From Bacteroidia bacterium (GTDB taxonomy: Bacteria; Bacteroidota; Bacteroidia; 2-12-FULL-35-15), in contig JAEUTU010000092.1 of the NCBI GenBank assembly GCA_016786925.1, positions 1 to 56,611 on the forward strand: a stretch of 56,611 nucleotides of DNA. The letters run 5' to 3'. Under the pieces are notes generated by a model. That model made no database searches and was not told the DNA's origin. It saw only the letters and a program-made list of their open reading frames with translations. A program made the translations under genes and the position numbers. Of the stretch, positions 17,242-26,082 are shown in pieces. Each line of letters starts with the position of its first letter. Position 1 is the stretch's first letter.

Positions 17242-18107
17242 TGCAAAAACTGATCTCAATTATAATTCCCGCTTATAATGCAGGCCAATATATTTCAGAA
17301 ACAATTAAATCTGTAGTAAACCAGTCGTATACCAATTGGGAACTGATCGTTATTGATGATGGATCGCAAGATAACACTTCCGATATCGTTCAGGAGCATG
17401 CAAAAAACGATTCACGTATACACATTTTTAAGCAAACGAATTCAGGTGTTTCAATTGCAAGAAACAAGGGTTTAGAAAATAGCAATGGTGATCATGTTTG
17501 TTTTCTTGATGCAGACGACCTCTTGGAGACTGAAAACCTGGAAACCAAACTGCAGGCATTAGAAAAAAATGAGTGGGATGCTGTGTACTCCGCATGTGAA
17601 CTAATTGACCAGGATGGCAGACCGCTAAACCGTGAACTTGGTGGGCAGCTAAATCCAACACTAAACGATATTCTTGAACTCAAGGGGAATTACATAACGG
17701 CTCCATCCGGATTTCTTTATAAAAGGACTATATTCAAAGTAACCGGTGGATATGACTCTGAATTATCCAATAATGCTGATCAAGAACTATTTACCAGAAT
17801 TCTATATAATAATTTCAAAATAGGATACATTCCTTCTGCTTTGTGGAAATACCGCATTCATTCTTCTAATATGTCAGGGAACATAAAGTTGCTGGAAAAA
17901 GATTCCATTTATATGTTTAATAAACTCAAACAGCAGAACGTTTTTAAGACTATAAAGTATGAGAAGAAATGCTATGCTAAATTATACTATATGCTAGGAG
18001 GAAGTTGGTGGAAACAAGGGAATAATAGATTACGAGGATGTCTGTTTTTCATCCGTTCATTCTTCAGTTCTCCTTCAATCATTTTTCACAACTTATTCAA
18101 CAAGTGA
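17241..18107 (+). CDS. GT2 family glycosyltransferase
   Basis: Starts ISIIIPAYNAGQYISETIKS, with VIDDGSQDNT as the uridine-binding loop, CFLDADDLL as the metal-binding DxD region and NADQELFTRILY as the probable catalytic-base segment. At 288 aa it is a compact GT-A transferase. It is joined to the previous gene by a TGATG overlap and to the next by GTGA, so it is firmly inside the operon. It most likely transfers a hexose or amino sugar to the lipid-linked intermediate. Specificity unknown. Confidence 0.9.
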   Translation: MQKLISIIIPAYNAGQYISETIKSVVNQSYTNWELIVIDDGSQDNTSDIVQEHAKNDSRIHIFKQTNSGVSIARNKGLENSNGDHVCFLDADDLLETENLETKLQALEKNEWDAVYSACELIDQDGRPLNRELGGQLNPTLNDILELKGNYITAPSGFLYKRTIFKVTGGYDSELSNNADQELFTRILYNNFKIGYIPSALWKYRIHSSNMSGNIKLLEKDSIYMFNKLKQQNVFKTIKYEKKCYAKLYYMLGGSWWKQGNNRLRGCLFFIRSFFSSPSIIFHNLFNK

Positions 18108-19300
18108 ACAAGAAGCAACACAATATACTTGTAATTACATATTGGCAATTTCAGGATGCCTTGGTGCAAACCTATACTCTACCCTATCTAGAGCTCATTT
18201 CAAAAGAGATCTCCGATGATAGCAAAATTTTCCTACTGACACTTGACAAAAAAGAAGTCCCTGATAGCGAGACCGAAACAAACATTAAAAATATTAGTTT
18301 CCCGCTTCATTCATTTGGCTTAAGGAGTATGTTCAATTGGATAAAGATCATATTGAAACTCCTGATCCTGATCAGAAAAGAAAAAATAACTACTATACAC
18401 GCCTGGTGTACACCTGCCGGAATGATTGGATACATCCTATCTATTTTAACAGGGAAAAGGCTGATCATTGACAGTTATGAGCCACATGCGGAAGCCATGG
18501 TTGAAAATGGCACTTGGAAAAAAAACAGTATCGCTTTCAAACTTTTATTTTATTTTGAAAAAAAACAAACTAGAAGAGCAGCCTTTCTAATTGCCGCATC
18601 GGAAGGCATGAAAGAGTATGCTCAAAAAAAATATGGACATACGAAAAACAATTTTTTTATAAAACCTGCTTGTGTTGATCTTCAGCTTTTCTCAGAGAAA
18701 AACATAAAAAATAAATCATTATTAGATCAATTACAACTTCACAACAAAATAACATGTGTATACGCAGGTAAGTTTGGTGGCATATACCTCAAGCAAGACG
18801 TTTTTGATTTCTTTAAAATAGCACACAATTTTTGGGGTGACAGATTTAGAGTTTTGATCCTTTCTTCACACACTACTGATGAAATAAAAGATATGGCACT
18901 GAAGGCTAACCTGGATGAAAAGGTTATCATTCATAAATTCGTAAAACATCAAGATGTTCCTGATTATATGGGACTGGGAGATTTTGCTATTACTCCGGTA
19001 AAACCGGTAGAAACAAAAAAGTATTGCACTCCCATAAAAGATGGTGAATATTGGGCCTTGGGATTACCGGTTGTCATAACTCAAAATATATCTGATGACT
19101 CCGATATAATTGAGAAAAATAACATTGGTTATGTTCTTAAAGTCTTAAATAATTCTGAATATGCGAAAGCGGTGAATGTATTAGATCAACTTATCGAGCA
19201 TACTCCAAAAACAGAGTTATACGAAAAAATAAGAGCTATCGCCTCACAGCGTAGAAATTTTAGAATAGCCAAAGAGATCTATCAAATAGTTTATCATTAA
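18104..19300 (+). CDS. GT4-like glycosyltransferase
   Basis: The likely start is the GTG at 18104, whose GTGA overlaps the preceding stop by four bases (398 aa, VNKKQHNILVITYWQFQDAL). A reading from 18038 would lie inside the previous gene. Acceptor-domain motifs include TIHAWCTPAGMIGYILSI and LIIDSYEPHAEAMVENG. The donor domain has CVYAGKFGGIYLKQDVFDFF, DVPDYMGLGDFAITPVKPV and DGEYWALGLPVVITQ, which differ from classic GT4 but keep the GT-B layout. It ends 18 bases before the final methyltransferase of the run. Function as a glycosyltransferase is likely; substrate unknown. Confidence 0.75.
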   Translation: MNKKQHNILVITYWQFQDALVQTYTLPYLELISKEISDDSKIFLLTLDKKEVPDSETETNIKNISFPLHSFGLRSMFNWIKIILKLLILIRKEKITTIHAWCTPAGMIGYILSILTGKRLIIDSYEPHAEAMVENGTWKKNSIAFKLLFYFEKKQTRRAAFLIAASEGMKEYAQKKYGHTKNNFFIKPACVDLQLFSEKNIKNKSLLDQLQLHNKITCVYAGKFGGIYLKQDVFDFFKIAHNFWGDRFRVLILSSHTTDEIKDMALKANLDEKVIIHKFVKHQDVPDYMGLGDFAITPVKPVETKKYCTPIKDGEYWALGLPVVITQNISDDSDIIEKNNIGYVLKVLNNSEYAKAVNVLDQLIEHTPKTELYEKIRAIASQRRNFRIAKEIYQIVYH

Positions 19301-19318
19301 TCTGAAAAAAATTACAAC

Positions 19319-20230
19319 TTGAAAACAATTTCTTACACCTTCCATACTATAGAACACTGCAATATGTGTGGCAGCAATATAAATGAACATAAAATTTTGG
19401 GTAAAAGGCTAAATAAATCACAAGGAGCCTTTCCTCAAAAAAAAACAGGAATAACAACAACAATTGTCAAATGCAAAAATTGTCAACTTGTTTTTTCTAA
19501 CCCATTACCTATTCCAGCCAACTTACAAGATCATTATGGCGTCCCCCCTGAAAATTATTGGAAACCTGAGTATTTTGAAATGGATCCCAATTATTTTAAA
19601 AATGAAATTGAAACACTTAAAACATTAAAAAAAACTGAACTGAATGCAAAGGCACTCGATATTGGAGCGGGTCTTGGGAAGTGTATGATCGCATTAAAAA
19701 ATGCAGGATTTGACGCATATGGATTAGAGCCGTCTAAACCATTTTATCAACAAGCAATTGATAAGTTACATATTTCTGAAAGCAAATTAATGTTATGCTC
19801 AATAGAAGAGGCTGAATACCCTGAGAATGAATTTGACTTTATAACATTTGGGGCCGTTTTGGAACACCTATACAATCCATCCGAATCAATAAAAAATGCG
19901 ATTAAATGGCTAAAACCTGGAGGCATCATTCACATTGAAGTGCCGTCATCTAAATGGCTCATTAACAAGGTGATCAAATTTGCATACAACATCAGGGGAC
20001 TTGACTATGTTGGCAATATCAGTCCAATGCATACTCCTTTCCATTTATATGAATTTGGAACAAAAAGTTTTGAATTAAACGGCAAGAAAAACAACTATTC
20101 CATCATTCATCAACAACACTTTGTATGCGAAACGTATATGCCTAAAATGATAGATGTTATAGCAAAGCCATACATGAAAATGACAAATACTGGGATGCAA
20201 CTGGTAGTGTGGTTAAAGAAAGATCAATAG
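19319..20230 (+). CDS. Methyltransferase with N-terminal zinc-ribbon-like cysteines
   Basis: Starts with TTG at 19319, the only start before the CxxC pair HCNMCGSN that pairs with KCKNCQLVFSNPLP about 40 residues later, a probable zinc-binding module seen in methyltransferases of deoxysugar and glycan pathways. The catalytic domain has ALDIGAGLGKCMIALKNAGF (SAM site), GLEPSKPFYQQA and FITFGAVLEHLYNPSESI, then GGIIHIEVPSSKW. The length is 303 aa. It is the last gene of the rightward run; six bases separate its stop from that of the convergent membrane protein. It presumably acts on a sugar nucleotide or lipid-linked sugar. Confidence 0.8.
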   Translation: MKTISYTFHTIEHCNMCGSNINEHKILGKRLNKSQGAFPQKKTGITTTIVKCKNCQLVFSNPLPIPANLQDHYGVPPENYWKPEYFEMDPNYFKNEIETLKTLKKTELNAKALDIGAGLGKCMIALKNAGFDAYGLEPSKPFYQQAIDKLHISESKLMLCSIEEAEYPENEFDFITFGAVLEHLYNPSESIKNAIKWLKPGGIIHIEVPSSKWLINKVIKFAYNIRGLDYVGNISPMHTPFHLYEFGTKSFELNGKKNNYSIIHQQHFVCETYMPKMIDVIAKPYMKMTNTGMQLVVWLKKDQ

Positions 20231-20235
20231 AATAA

Positions 20236-21603
20236 TTAGCTGTTTTTCTTCTTCATGATATAATCAATAATAAAGAGGGTTGTAACAAAGAAAGGGAGGA
20301 TCGGTATTTTAAATCGGACCAATGCTCCAAAATTGGAAGTGGTTAAACCTATCATAAAAGCAAATAGGATCGTAAATATTGCACAAAATAAAAGCAAGGG
20401 GTTTTTCAGAATTATTCTAAAGGTGCCAATAATTTTAGTTTTATATAGTATATAAAGTGTAAATATTAACAAAAATAAATTCTCTAATCCGGCAATAAAA
20501 AGTACAATACTTCTACTTTCCCATATATATGGCCGGAACATACCAGCGTTCATTGCCGGAAAAAACAGACTCATCATCCCTCCAAAAGAACCATCAAAGT
20601 CGCCAATATTAAAACTGGAGCCTCCATAATAATCTTGCTTAAGATCGTAATTTGTAATGGCAGCTGTTTCCAAGGCATTATCAATTGAGAATTTCGACAT
20701 ATTATCTCCTAACTGAGTTAATACAAAATATGAAAGAGAAGATACACCTAAAATCAAAATTGGGAATAAGAAAATCGACAAAAATTTACTTCTAAGTTTT
20801 GCCATTTTATCATAGAAAATCCATAATAGCCCTCCAGGAAATAACACTAAAAATATATACGGTTTAATACTGATGATTATCCAGGCGCTTATAAATAAAA
20901 ATATTGCCAGCATCCATGTGCGGTCTTTTTTCACAAACAATTGATGTGCACAATAAACGAACAGTGCCGATGCGGTGTATGCAAACGTATCTTTTGACAC
21001 TCCCCCGGCCCAGAATAAAGGAGAAGGAAAATACAGAACAGCAATAGCGATCTTATTTTCAATTTCAGGAACATATCCTTGGAATAACTTAAATAATTTC
21101 CATATTCCTAAATAGGAAAAATAAGCGAGTAAAACAGAAGTAAGAAAATAACTTTTCCCCGTCAAAACAGTTAAAATACTGGTCAACTTAACCACCATGA
21201 ACGTTTTTGAATCTGCATACAAATAACTCCAAGGGTATCCTGTTTTATCTGTAAATAAAGAATGTGACTCAGGAGAAGGAGGATTGAATAATACTTCAAA
21301 ATATTTACTGGGGCTTTGATAACACAACTTGGCCATTGCCATTGATGATTCAAAGTAAGATGTTGTATCACCTCCCCCGTAATAATACAAATAGATCAAG
21401 CAAAAAACCAAAGAGCCAAAAAGCTTAGCTATCAGACCTTTCATGTAAAAACGATAAACCGGCTCCCTGATACTTTTTTTTTGCGAATAGATAAAAGAAA
21501 AAGAAAGCAAGGCTAACAACAGAACAGCTAATGCAACAAATTCCCATGTCTCGGGAACTATCCGCTGATCATATTCCCATATTTCGCGTTCCTGCAAACC
21601 CAT
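20236..21603 (-). CDS. Multispanning membrane protein of unknown family, possible polysaccharide polymerase
   Basis: A 455-residue integral membrane protein with roughly 10-12 hydrophobic segments, beginning at about residues 21-40. Polar loop motifs include YYYGGGDTTSYFES (residues 74-86), SPLFWAGGVSKDTFAYTA and a long soluble stretch with LETAAITNYDLKQDYYGGS in the second half. I do not recognise a named family. The position beside a Wzx-containing locus that lacks an obvious Wzy, and the large loop between late membrane segments, make an O-unit polymerase or GT-C-type transferase plausible. It lies 8 bases from galE on the same strand and may be cotranscribed with it. The role is a guess. 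Confidence 0.6.
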   Translation of the reverse strand: MGLQEREIWEYDQRIVPETWEFVALAVLLLALLSFSFIYSQKKSIREPVYRFYMKGLIAKLFGSLVFCLIYLYYYGGGDTTSYFESSMAMAKLCYQSPSKYFEVLFNPPSPESHSLFTDKTGYPWSYLYADSKTFMVVKLTSILTVLTGKSYFLTSVLLAYFSYLGIWKLFKLFQGYVPEIENKIAIAVLYFPSPLFWAGGVSKDTFAYTASALFVYCAHQLFVKKDRTWMLAIFLFISAWIIISIKPYIFLVLFPGGLLWIFYDKMAKLRSKFLSIFLFPILILGVSSLSYFVLTQLGDNMSKFSIDNALETAAITNYDLKQDYYGGSSFNIGDFDGSFGGMMSLFFPAMNAGMFRPYIWESRSIVLFIAGLENLFLLIFTLYILYKTKIIGTFRIILKNPLLLFCAIFTILFAFMIGLTTSNFGALVRFKIPILPFFVTTLFIIDYIMKKKNS

Positions 21604-21611
21604 CTAGCTCA

Positions 21612-22649
21612 TTATTTACTTTTTTTAGATAGGTTCTGCTCCCACTTCCAAGCACTAGCCATCATTTCATCAAGACTATACTTTGCTTTCCAACCCAACT
21701 CTTTTTCTGTAAAAGATGTATCTGAATAGATCGCCTCCACATCGCCAGGTCTGCGTGGTCCGATCTTATAATTCAATTTTTGTCCGGCAACCTTTTCAAA
21801 AGAAGCGATAGCCTCTAGCACACTAACGCCCTTACCTGTTCCCAAATTAAATATGCTGAAATTGGAATGCTGTTTATTCCCTATTAAATATTCCAATGCA
21901 TTTATATGTGCCAGTGCAATATCCGAAACATGAATATAGTCGCGAATACAGGAGCCATCCCTTGTCTTATAATCCGTTCCCCATACATTCATTTCTTTCA
22001 TTCTTCCACTAGCAGTTTGAGTAATAATTGGGACTAAACTACTTGGTTTGTTAATCGGATTTTCTCCATTTAAACCGGAAAGATGTGCACCAACCGGATT
22101 AAAATAGCGAAGTGCGATCATTTGTAATTTTGGGAATGCTCTTGAATAATCTTTCAAAATTTCCTCACCAACCTGTTTAGAAAAGGCATAAGGGGACTCT
22201 GCTTTATTTAGTGTGGTTTGCTCGTTAACAGGCAATGAATCAATATTTCCATAAACAGAACAAGAAGATGAAAAAATGAAATTTTTTACATTAAATTTCA
22301 AGCATGCTTCTAATACATTTAATTCAGAGTTGATATTGTTATGATAGTACTTATACGGATCAACTACTGATTCCGGAACAGCCTTAAAAGCTGCAAAATG
22401 AATTACTCCGACAACATTAGAGTATAGCTCAAATACATGAAATGTTTTTTCTCTATCACATAAGTCAATTGCATATGCTTCTACATCTTTATTAGTGATC
22501 TTCTTAATATTTGAATAGGTTTCTTGTGATGAATTAGAAAAATTATCAATAGATACAACATGGTAATTCGTCTTTTCAAGCAACTCAATTATTGTATGTG
22601 AACCAATATAACCGGCACCACCAGTTACTATTACAGTCGGCTTATTCAT
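21612..22649 (-). CDS. galE: UDP-glucose 4-epimerase
   Basis: Interconverts UDP-glucose and UDP-galactose (and often the N-acetyl forms) with bound NAD. The NAD motif VTGGAGYIGSHTIIELLE is at residues 9-26, SSSCSVYG carries the catalytic Ser/Thr, SPYAFSKQVGEEIL the YxxxK pair, and RYFNPVGAH, DGSCIRDYIHV and RRPGDVEAIYSD are all GalE signatures. The length, 345 aa, is normal. It shares one base with the stop of the upstream 149-codon gene, suggesting coupled expression, and probably supplies galactose-type donors for the glycan locus. Confidence 0.96.
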   Translation of the reverse strand: MNKPTVIVTGGAGYIGSHTIIELLEKTNYHVVSIDNFSNSSQETYSNIKKITNKDVEAYAIDLCDREKTFHVFELYSNVVGVIHFAAFKAVPESVVDPYKYYHNNINSELNVLEACLKFNVKNFIFSSSCSVYGNIDSLPVNEQTTLNKAESPYAFSKQVGEEILKDYSRAFPKLQMIALRYFNPVGAHLSGLNGENPINKPSSLVPIITQTASGRMKEMNVWGTDYKTRDGSCIRDYIHVSDIALAHINALEYLIGNKQHSNFSIFNLGTGKGVSVLEAIASFEKVAGQKLNYKIGPRRPGDVEAIYSDTSFTEKELGWKAKYSLDEMMASAWKWEQNLSKKSK

Positions 22650-23068
22650 TAAATCTTATTTTTTTGTTTTTTATACTTTTCCCCCGGCAACACATAAAAA
22701 GAATTTAACCATTTTAAAGCAGCACCTTTACTAGTAAACATTTTTAATGGTACTTTGGGTTTGTAAATTTTCAAATACAGATTAAACATTATCCTATTTG
22801 CAACTGAACCTGTTACATAAGCAATGGCGATCCTGTTCTTTGTGGCTTCTTCTGTTTGTCCATAGGTTTTTGCCTCATCCGTTACAGTGTAATCTTCTGA
22901 TGCATCGATCAATACCAAAGCTTTTTTTCCTCCTAAAAGATCATTCGATACACGGTAGTATTCTTTGATCTTTTCAAGCGTAACAGTTGCACCTTTAAAA
23001 AATCGAATCTGTAAAATCCCATCTTCATCAATGTGCATTTCAGCAACTGATGTACTCACTTTGTCCAT
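22649..23068 (-). CDS. Conserved small protein with a SpoIIAA/STAS-like appearance
   Basis: A soluble 139-residue protein from the ATG at 23068 (MDKVSTSVAEMHIDEDGIL). An upstream in-frame ATG at 23098 would add ten residues and is less likely. Alternating strands and helices, with KKALVLIDASEDYTVTDEAK and a terminal VPLKMFTSKGAALKWLNSF, resemble the STAS-like alpha/beta proteins of Bacteroidota that have no known function. The C-terminal helix 'A-x-KWL' is typical of those. It is adjacent to galE with a one-base overlap. I cannot assign a function. Confidence 0.6.
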   Translation of the reverse strand: MDKVSTSVAEMHIDEDGILQIRFFKGATVTLEKIKEYYRVSNDLLGGKKALVLIDASEDYTVTDEAKTYGQTEEATKNRIAIAYVTGSVANRIMFNLYLKIYKPKVPLKMFTSKGAALKWLNSFYVLPGEKYKKQKNKI

Positions 23069-23197
23069 TCTATAAATTATTATTGCACGGGGATGCACTC
23101 AAAAATAATCATTTTAATCATTCCATTTCAACTATATTTTCTCTTACTGAATTTATTTTTAACTTTACATGAAATTAAACAATTCTCCTTTAGATTT

Positions 23198-25429
23198 ATG
23201 CAAGAGCAACAACCTGTTATCGACTTGGAAGCCGAAAAAAAAGAGATTCTAAATCGCTACAAAGCCCTATTAAAAGCATGTAAAAGAACCTTAGAAAAGG
23301 GTGATAAACTTCTTATCAGAAAAGCATTTGACATCTCCCTGGAAGCTCACAAGGATATGCGCAGAAAATCGGGAGAACCGTATATCTACCACCCTATTGC
23401 TGTTGCACATATTTGTGCCGAAGAGATCGGATTAGGTACGACTTCTGTTGTTTGTGCTTTATTGCATGATGTAGTTGAAGACACTGATCTGACACTCGAA
23501 GATATAGAAGGCTTATTTGGCGAAAAAGTAGCAAAGATCATTGATGGGCTTACTAAAATATCAGGGGTATTTGATCAGGGACAAGGTACTTCCATTCAAG
23601 CAGAGAACTTCAGGAAAATGCTTCTTACACTTTCTGAAGATGTCCGCGTGATATTGATCAAATTGGCTGACAGACTTCATAACATGCGCACCTTAGATAG
23701 CATGAAACGTGATAAACAGCTGAAGATCGCTTCTGAAACTCTTTATTTATATGCTCCTTTGGCGCATCGTTTGGGACTAAATGCTATAAAAACCGAACTG
23801 GAAGATCTTGGATTAAAGTATACGGAACCGGAAACATACAATGAAATTCAACAGAAATTACAGGAAGGGGAAGCTGATCGTAAAAAATTCATTGCGAAAT
23901 TCATTGAGCCGATCAAGGAAATTCTGAATGAACAAGGATTAAAGGCCAAGATCATTGGTCGTCCCAAGTCAATCTATTCGATCAACAACAAGATAAAAAC
24001 CAAAGGGGTAACCTTTGAAGAGATATTTGACCTATTTGCTATCCGTATCATTATTGATACAACACAAGAAAAAGAAAAAGCAGATTGCTGGAGAGTATAT
24101 TCTATTGTTACCGACTTTTATCATCCGAGTCCGGAACGACTACGCGACTGGATTTCCACCCCAAAAGCAAATGGTTATGAAAGCTTGCATACCACAGTAA
24201 TGGGTCCGGAAGGGAAATGGGTAGAAGTACAAATTCGTACTGTTAGAATGGACGAACTTGCTGAAAAAGGTTATGCTGCACATTGGAAATACAAGGACAG
24301 CGCGAATGAAAATCAATTGGATGACTGGATCAGAAAGATCCGTGAAATATTAGAAAATCCTCAAGAAAATGCATTAGAATTCTTAGATGATTTCAAACTA
24401 AACCTTTTTGCTGATGAGATCTTTGCTTTCACCCCAAAAGGTGAAATGAAAACACTCCCGGTGAATGCCACCGCACTTGACTTCGCTTTTGATATTCATA
24501 CCAAAGTAGGTGAAAAATGTATAGGAGCAAAAGTTAATCACAAACTCGTACCTCTCAGCTATAAGCTAAAAAGTGGTGATCAGGTGGAAGTACTTACTTC
24601 CAGCAAACAAACTCCTAAAGAAGATTGGTTAGGCTATGTAGTTACAGCCCGTGCAAAAGCTAAGATCAAAAACGCATTAAAAGAGGAAAGAAAACGTATT
24701 GCAGACGATGGACGTGAGATGCTGGAACGCAAATTCAATCACTTAAAGATCGATTTTACGGTTCAAAACATCAACGAATTGGCGAACTATTTCAAATTGC
24801 CAAGCAGTCAGGAATTGTTCTACCGCATAGCTGTTGGAAATATTGACCTGAAGCATTTGAAAGATTTCCGTCAGGAACATGGTAAGATCGTTCATAAATC
24901 GGGCGAGATAAGCAAAAAGACAGAGCATCACAAATCATTAGAGCAGATCGTTTCTGAAACCCGTGGAAAGTCTGATATGCTTGTTATAGGTGAAAATCTT
25001 CAAAAGATAGATTACAAACTTTCACCTTGCTGCAACCCTATTCCGGGAGATGACGTTTTTGGATTCATTACAATTAATGAAGGTATTAAGATCCACCGCG
25101 TTAATTGTCCGAATGCACTTCAGCTACTTGCGAACTATGCCTACAGAGTTGTAAAAGCAAAATGGACCAATCAGGAATTGATCTCTTTCTTGGCAGGAAT
25201 TAGAATCACTGGAATTGATGAATTGGGCTTAGTGAACAATATTACAAAGCTTATTTCTAACGAATTGAATGTAAATATGCGATCCATCAGTTTTGATACC
25301 AACGATGGAACCTTCGAAGGAACGATCATGGTCTTTGTTCAGGATACCAATCACCTGACAGAATTGATGAAAAAGCTGAAAAAAGTAAATGGAGTATTAA
25401 CGGTTACCCGTATTGATAGCAATGGATAA
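23198..25429 (+). CDS. spoT: Bifunctional (p)ppGpp synthetase/hydrolase (RelA/SpoT homologue)
   Basis: A long Rel protein of 743 aa from the ATG at 23198. The HD hydrolase domain is intact, with HDVVEDT at residues 90-96 and ADRLHNMRTL at about 157-166. The synthetase domain begins near GRPKSIYSINNK (254-265) and keeps FDLFAIRIII and EKGYAAHWKY. A TGS domain (about 405-465, EIFAFTPKGEMKTLP) and a helical region follow, then a CCNPIPGDDVFGFIT segment and a C-terminal ACT domain (about 665-743). It should both make and degrade the starvation alarmone. It is a single gene; its stop region forms competing hairpins with the end of the convergent reductase gene. An upstream extension to 23093 lacks similarity. 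Confidence 0.97.
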   Translation: MQEQQPVIDLEAEKKEILNRYKALLKACKRTLEKGDKLLIRKAFDISLEAHKDMRRKSGEPYIYHPIAVAHICAEEIGLGTTSVVCALLHDVVEDTDLTLEDIEGLFGEKVAKIIDGLTKISGVFDQGQGTSIQAENFRKMLLTLSEDVRVILIKLADRLHNMRTLDSMKRDKQLKIASETLYLYAPLAHRLGLNAIKTELEDLGLKYTEPETYNEIQQKLQEGEADRKKFIAKFIEPIKEILNEQGLKAKIIGRPKSIYSINNKIKTKGVTFEEIFDLFAIRIIIDTTQEKEKADCWRVYSIVTDFYHPSPERLRDWISTPKANGYESLHTTVMGPEGKWVEVQIRTVRMDELAEKGYAAHWKYKDSANENQLDDWIRKIREILENPQENALEFLDDFKLNLFADEIFAFTPKGEMKTLPVNATALDFAFDIHTKVGEKCIGAKVNHKLVPLSYKLKSGDQVEVLTSSKQTPKEDWLGYVVTARAKAKIKNALKEERKRIADDGREMLERKFNHLKIDFTVQNINELANYFKLPSSQELFYRIAVGNIDLKHLKDFRQEHGKIVHKSGEISKKTEHHKSLEQIVSETRGKSDMLVIGENLQKIDYKLSPCCNPIPGDDVFGFITINEGIKIHRVNCPNALQLLANYAYRVVKAKWTNQELISFLAGIRITGIDELGLVNNITKLISNELNVNMRSISFDTNDGTFEGTIMVFVQDTNHLTELMKKLKKVNGVLTVTRIDSNG

Positions 25430-25462
25430 TATTTCCGGTTTTACCATTGCGTAAAATCGGAA
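25419..25462. other. Nested, mutually exclusive inverted repeats between spoT and the flavin reductase
   Basis: Two hairpins share sequence. GCAATGG (25419-25425) pairs with CCATTGC (25444-25450), enclosing both stop codons. TTCCGGTTTTAC (25433-25444) pairs over 12 positions, one of them G-U in plus-strand RNA, with GTAAAATCGGAA (25451-25462) around a 6-base loop. No T-run follows on the plus strand, so a standard terminator is not supported. It may still separate the two convergent transcripts or be a chance result of coding sequence. Confidence 0.4.
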
Positions 25463-25962
25463 ATGTGCTTTTCTAATACTTTTAAAGTATTCAAATCAAC
25501 CAAATCTCCACTTTCATTAATCAAGGCTAACACACTGGATATAGGCAACTTATTAGGATGAACATGCATGCCTAAATAATTCAACACGCCTGTTAAATGT
25601 TCCATACCGCGCAAATTCCCTGCCCTGCCACTGGCTACGCCTACCAAACCAACCTTCTTCCCTCTATTCAAATCCGGATGAATCGCATCAAAAAATATCT
25701 TTAAAATACCGGGATAACTGCCATTGTATTCTGGAGAAATAACCACTATTTTTTGAACACCAATAATATATTGATCCAATAATTGTTGAAATCTTGTTGA
25801 ACGTTTATTGAAAACTTCGTTAAAGGCAATATCAGCAGGAACATCTTCCAATGACAATAACTGACAAGTAACACCTTGTTTTTCCATCAGTTGCATGTAT
25901 TTTTTACTCACTTTTAGGGTACTACTGTTTGGCCTGTTTGTAGCGGAAATAATGGTGATCAT
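25441..25962 (-). CDS. NADPH-dependent FMN reductase family protein
   Basis: A flavodoxin-like protein of 173 aa. The N-terminus MITIISATNRPNSSTLKVSK supplies the phosphate-binding loop for FMN, and VVISPEYNGSYPGILKIFFDAI is the family's second flavin-contact motif (PEYN). KVGLVGVASGRAGNLRGMEHL matches the third. It probably reduces flavin or quinone-like substrates with NADPH; the physiological substrate is unknown. It is convergent with the (p)ppGpp synthetase gene, 11 bases between stops, and stands alone. Confidence 0.9.
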   Translation of the reverse strand: MITIISATNRPNSSTLKVSKKYMQLMEKQGVTCQLLSLEDVPADIAFNEVFNKRSTRFQQLLDQYIIGVQKIVVISPEYNGSYPGILKIFFDAIHPDLNRGKKVGLVGVASGRAGNLRGMEHLTGVLNYLGMHVHPNKLPISSVLALINESGDLVDLNTLKVLEKHISDFTQW

Positions 25963-26082
25963 AAGGCAATATTATTAACAAAAATGTGTTTAAAAATCCA
26001 TAATAAGTTTTGGGGCTTAAAAACCTCAAAAAACCTTAATTTTAGTCCTCTTTAAAAACAAAAGTACGAATTAAGATCAAAT

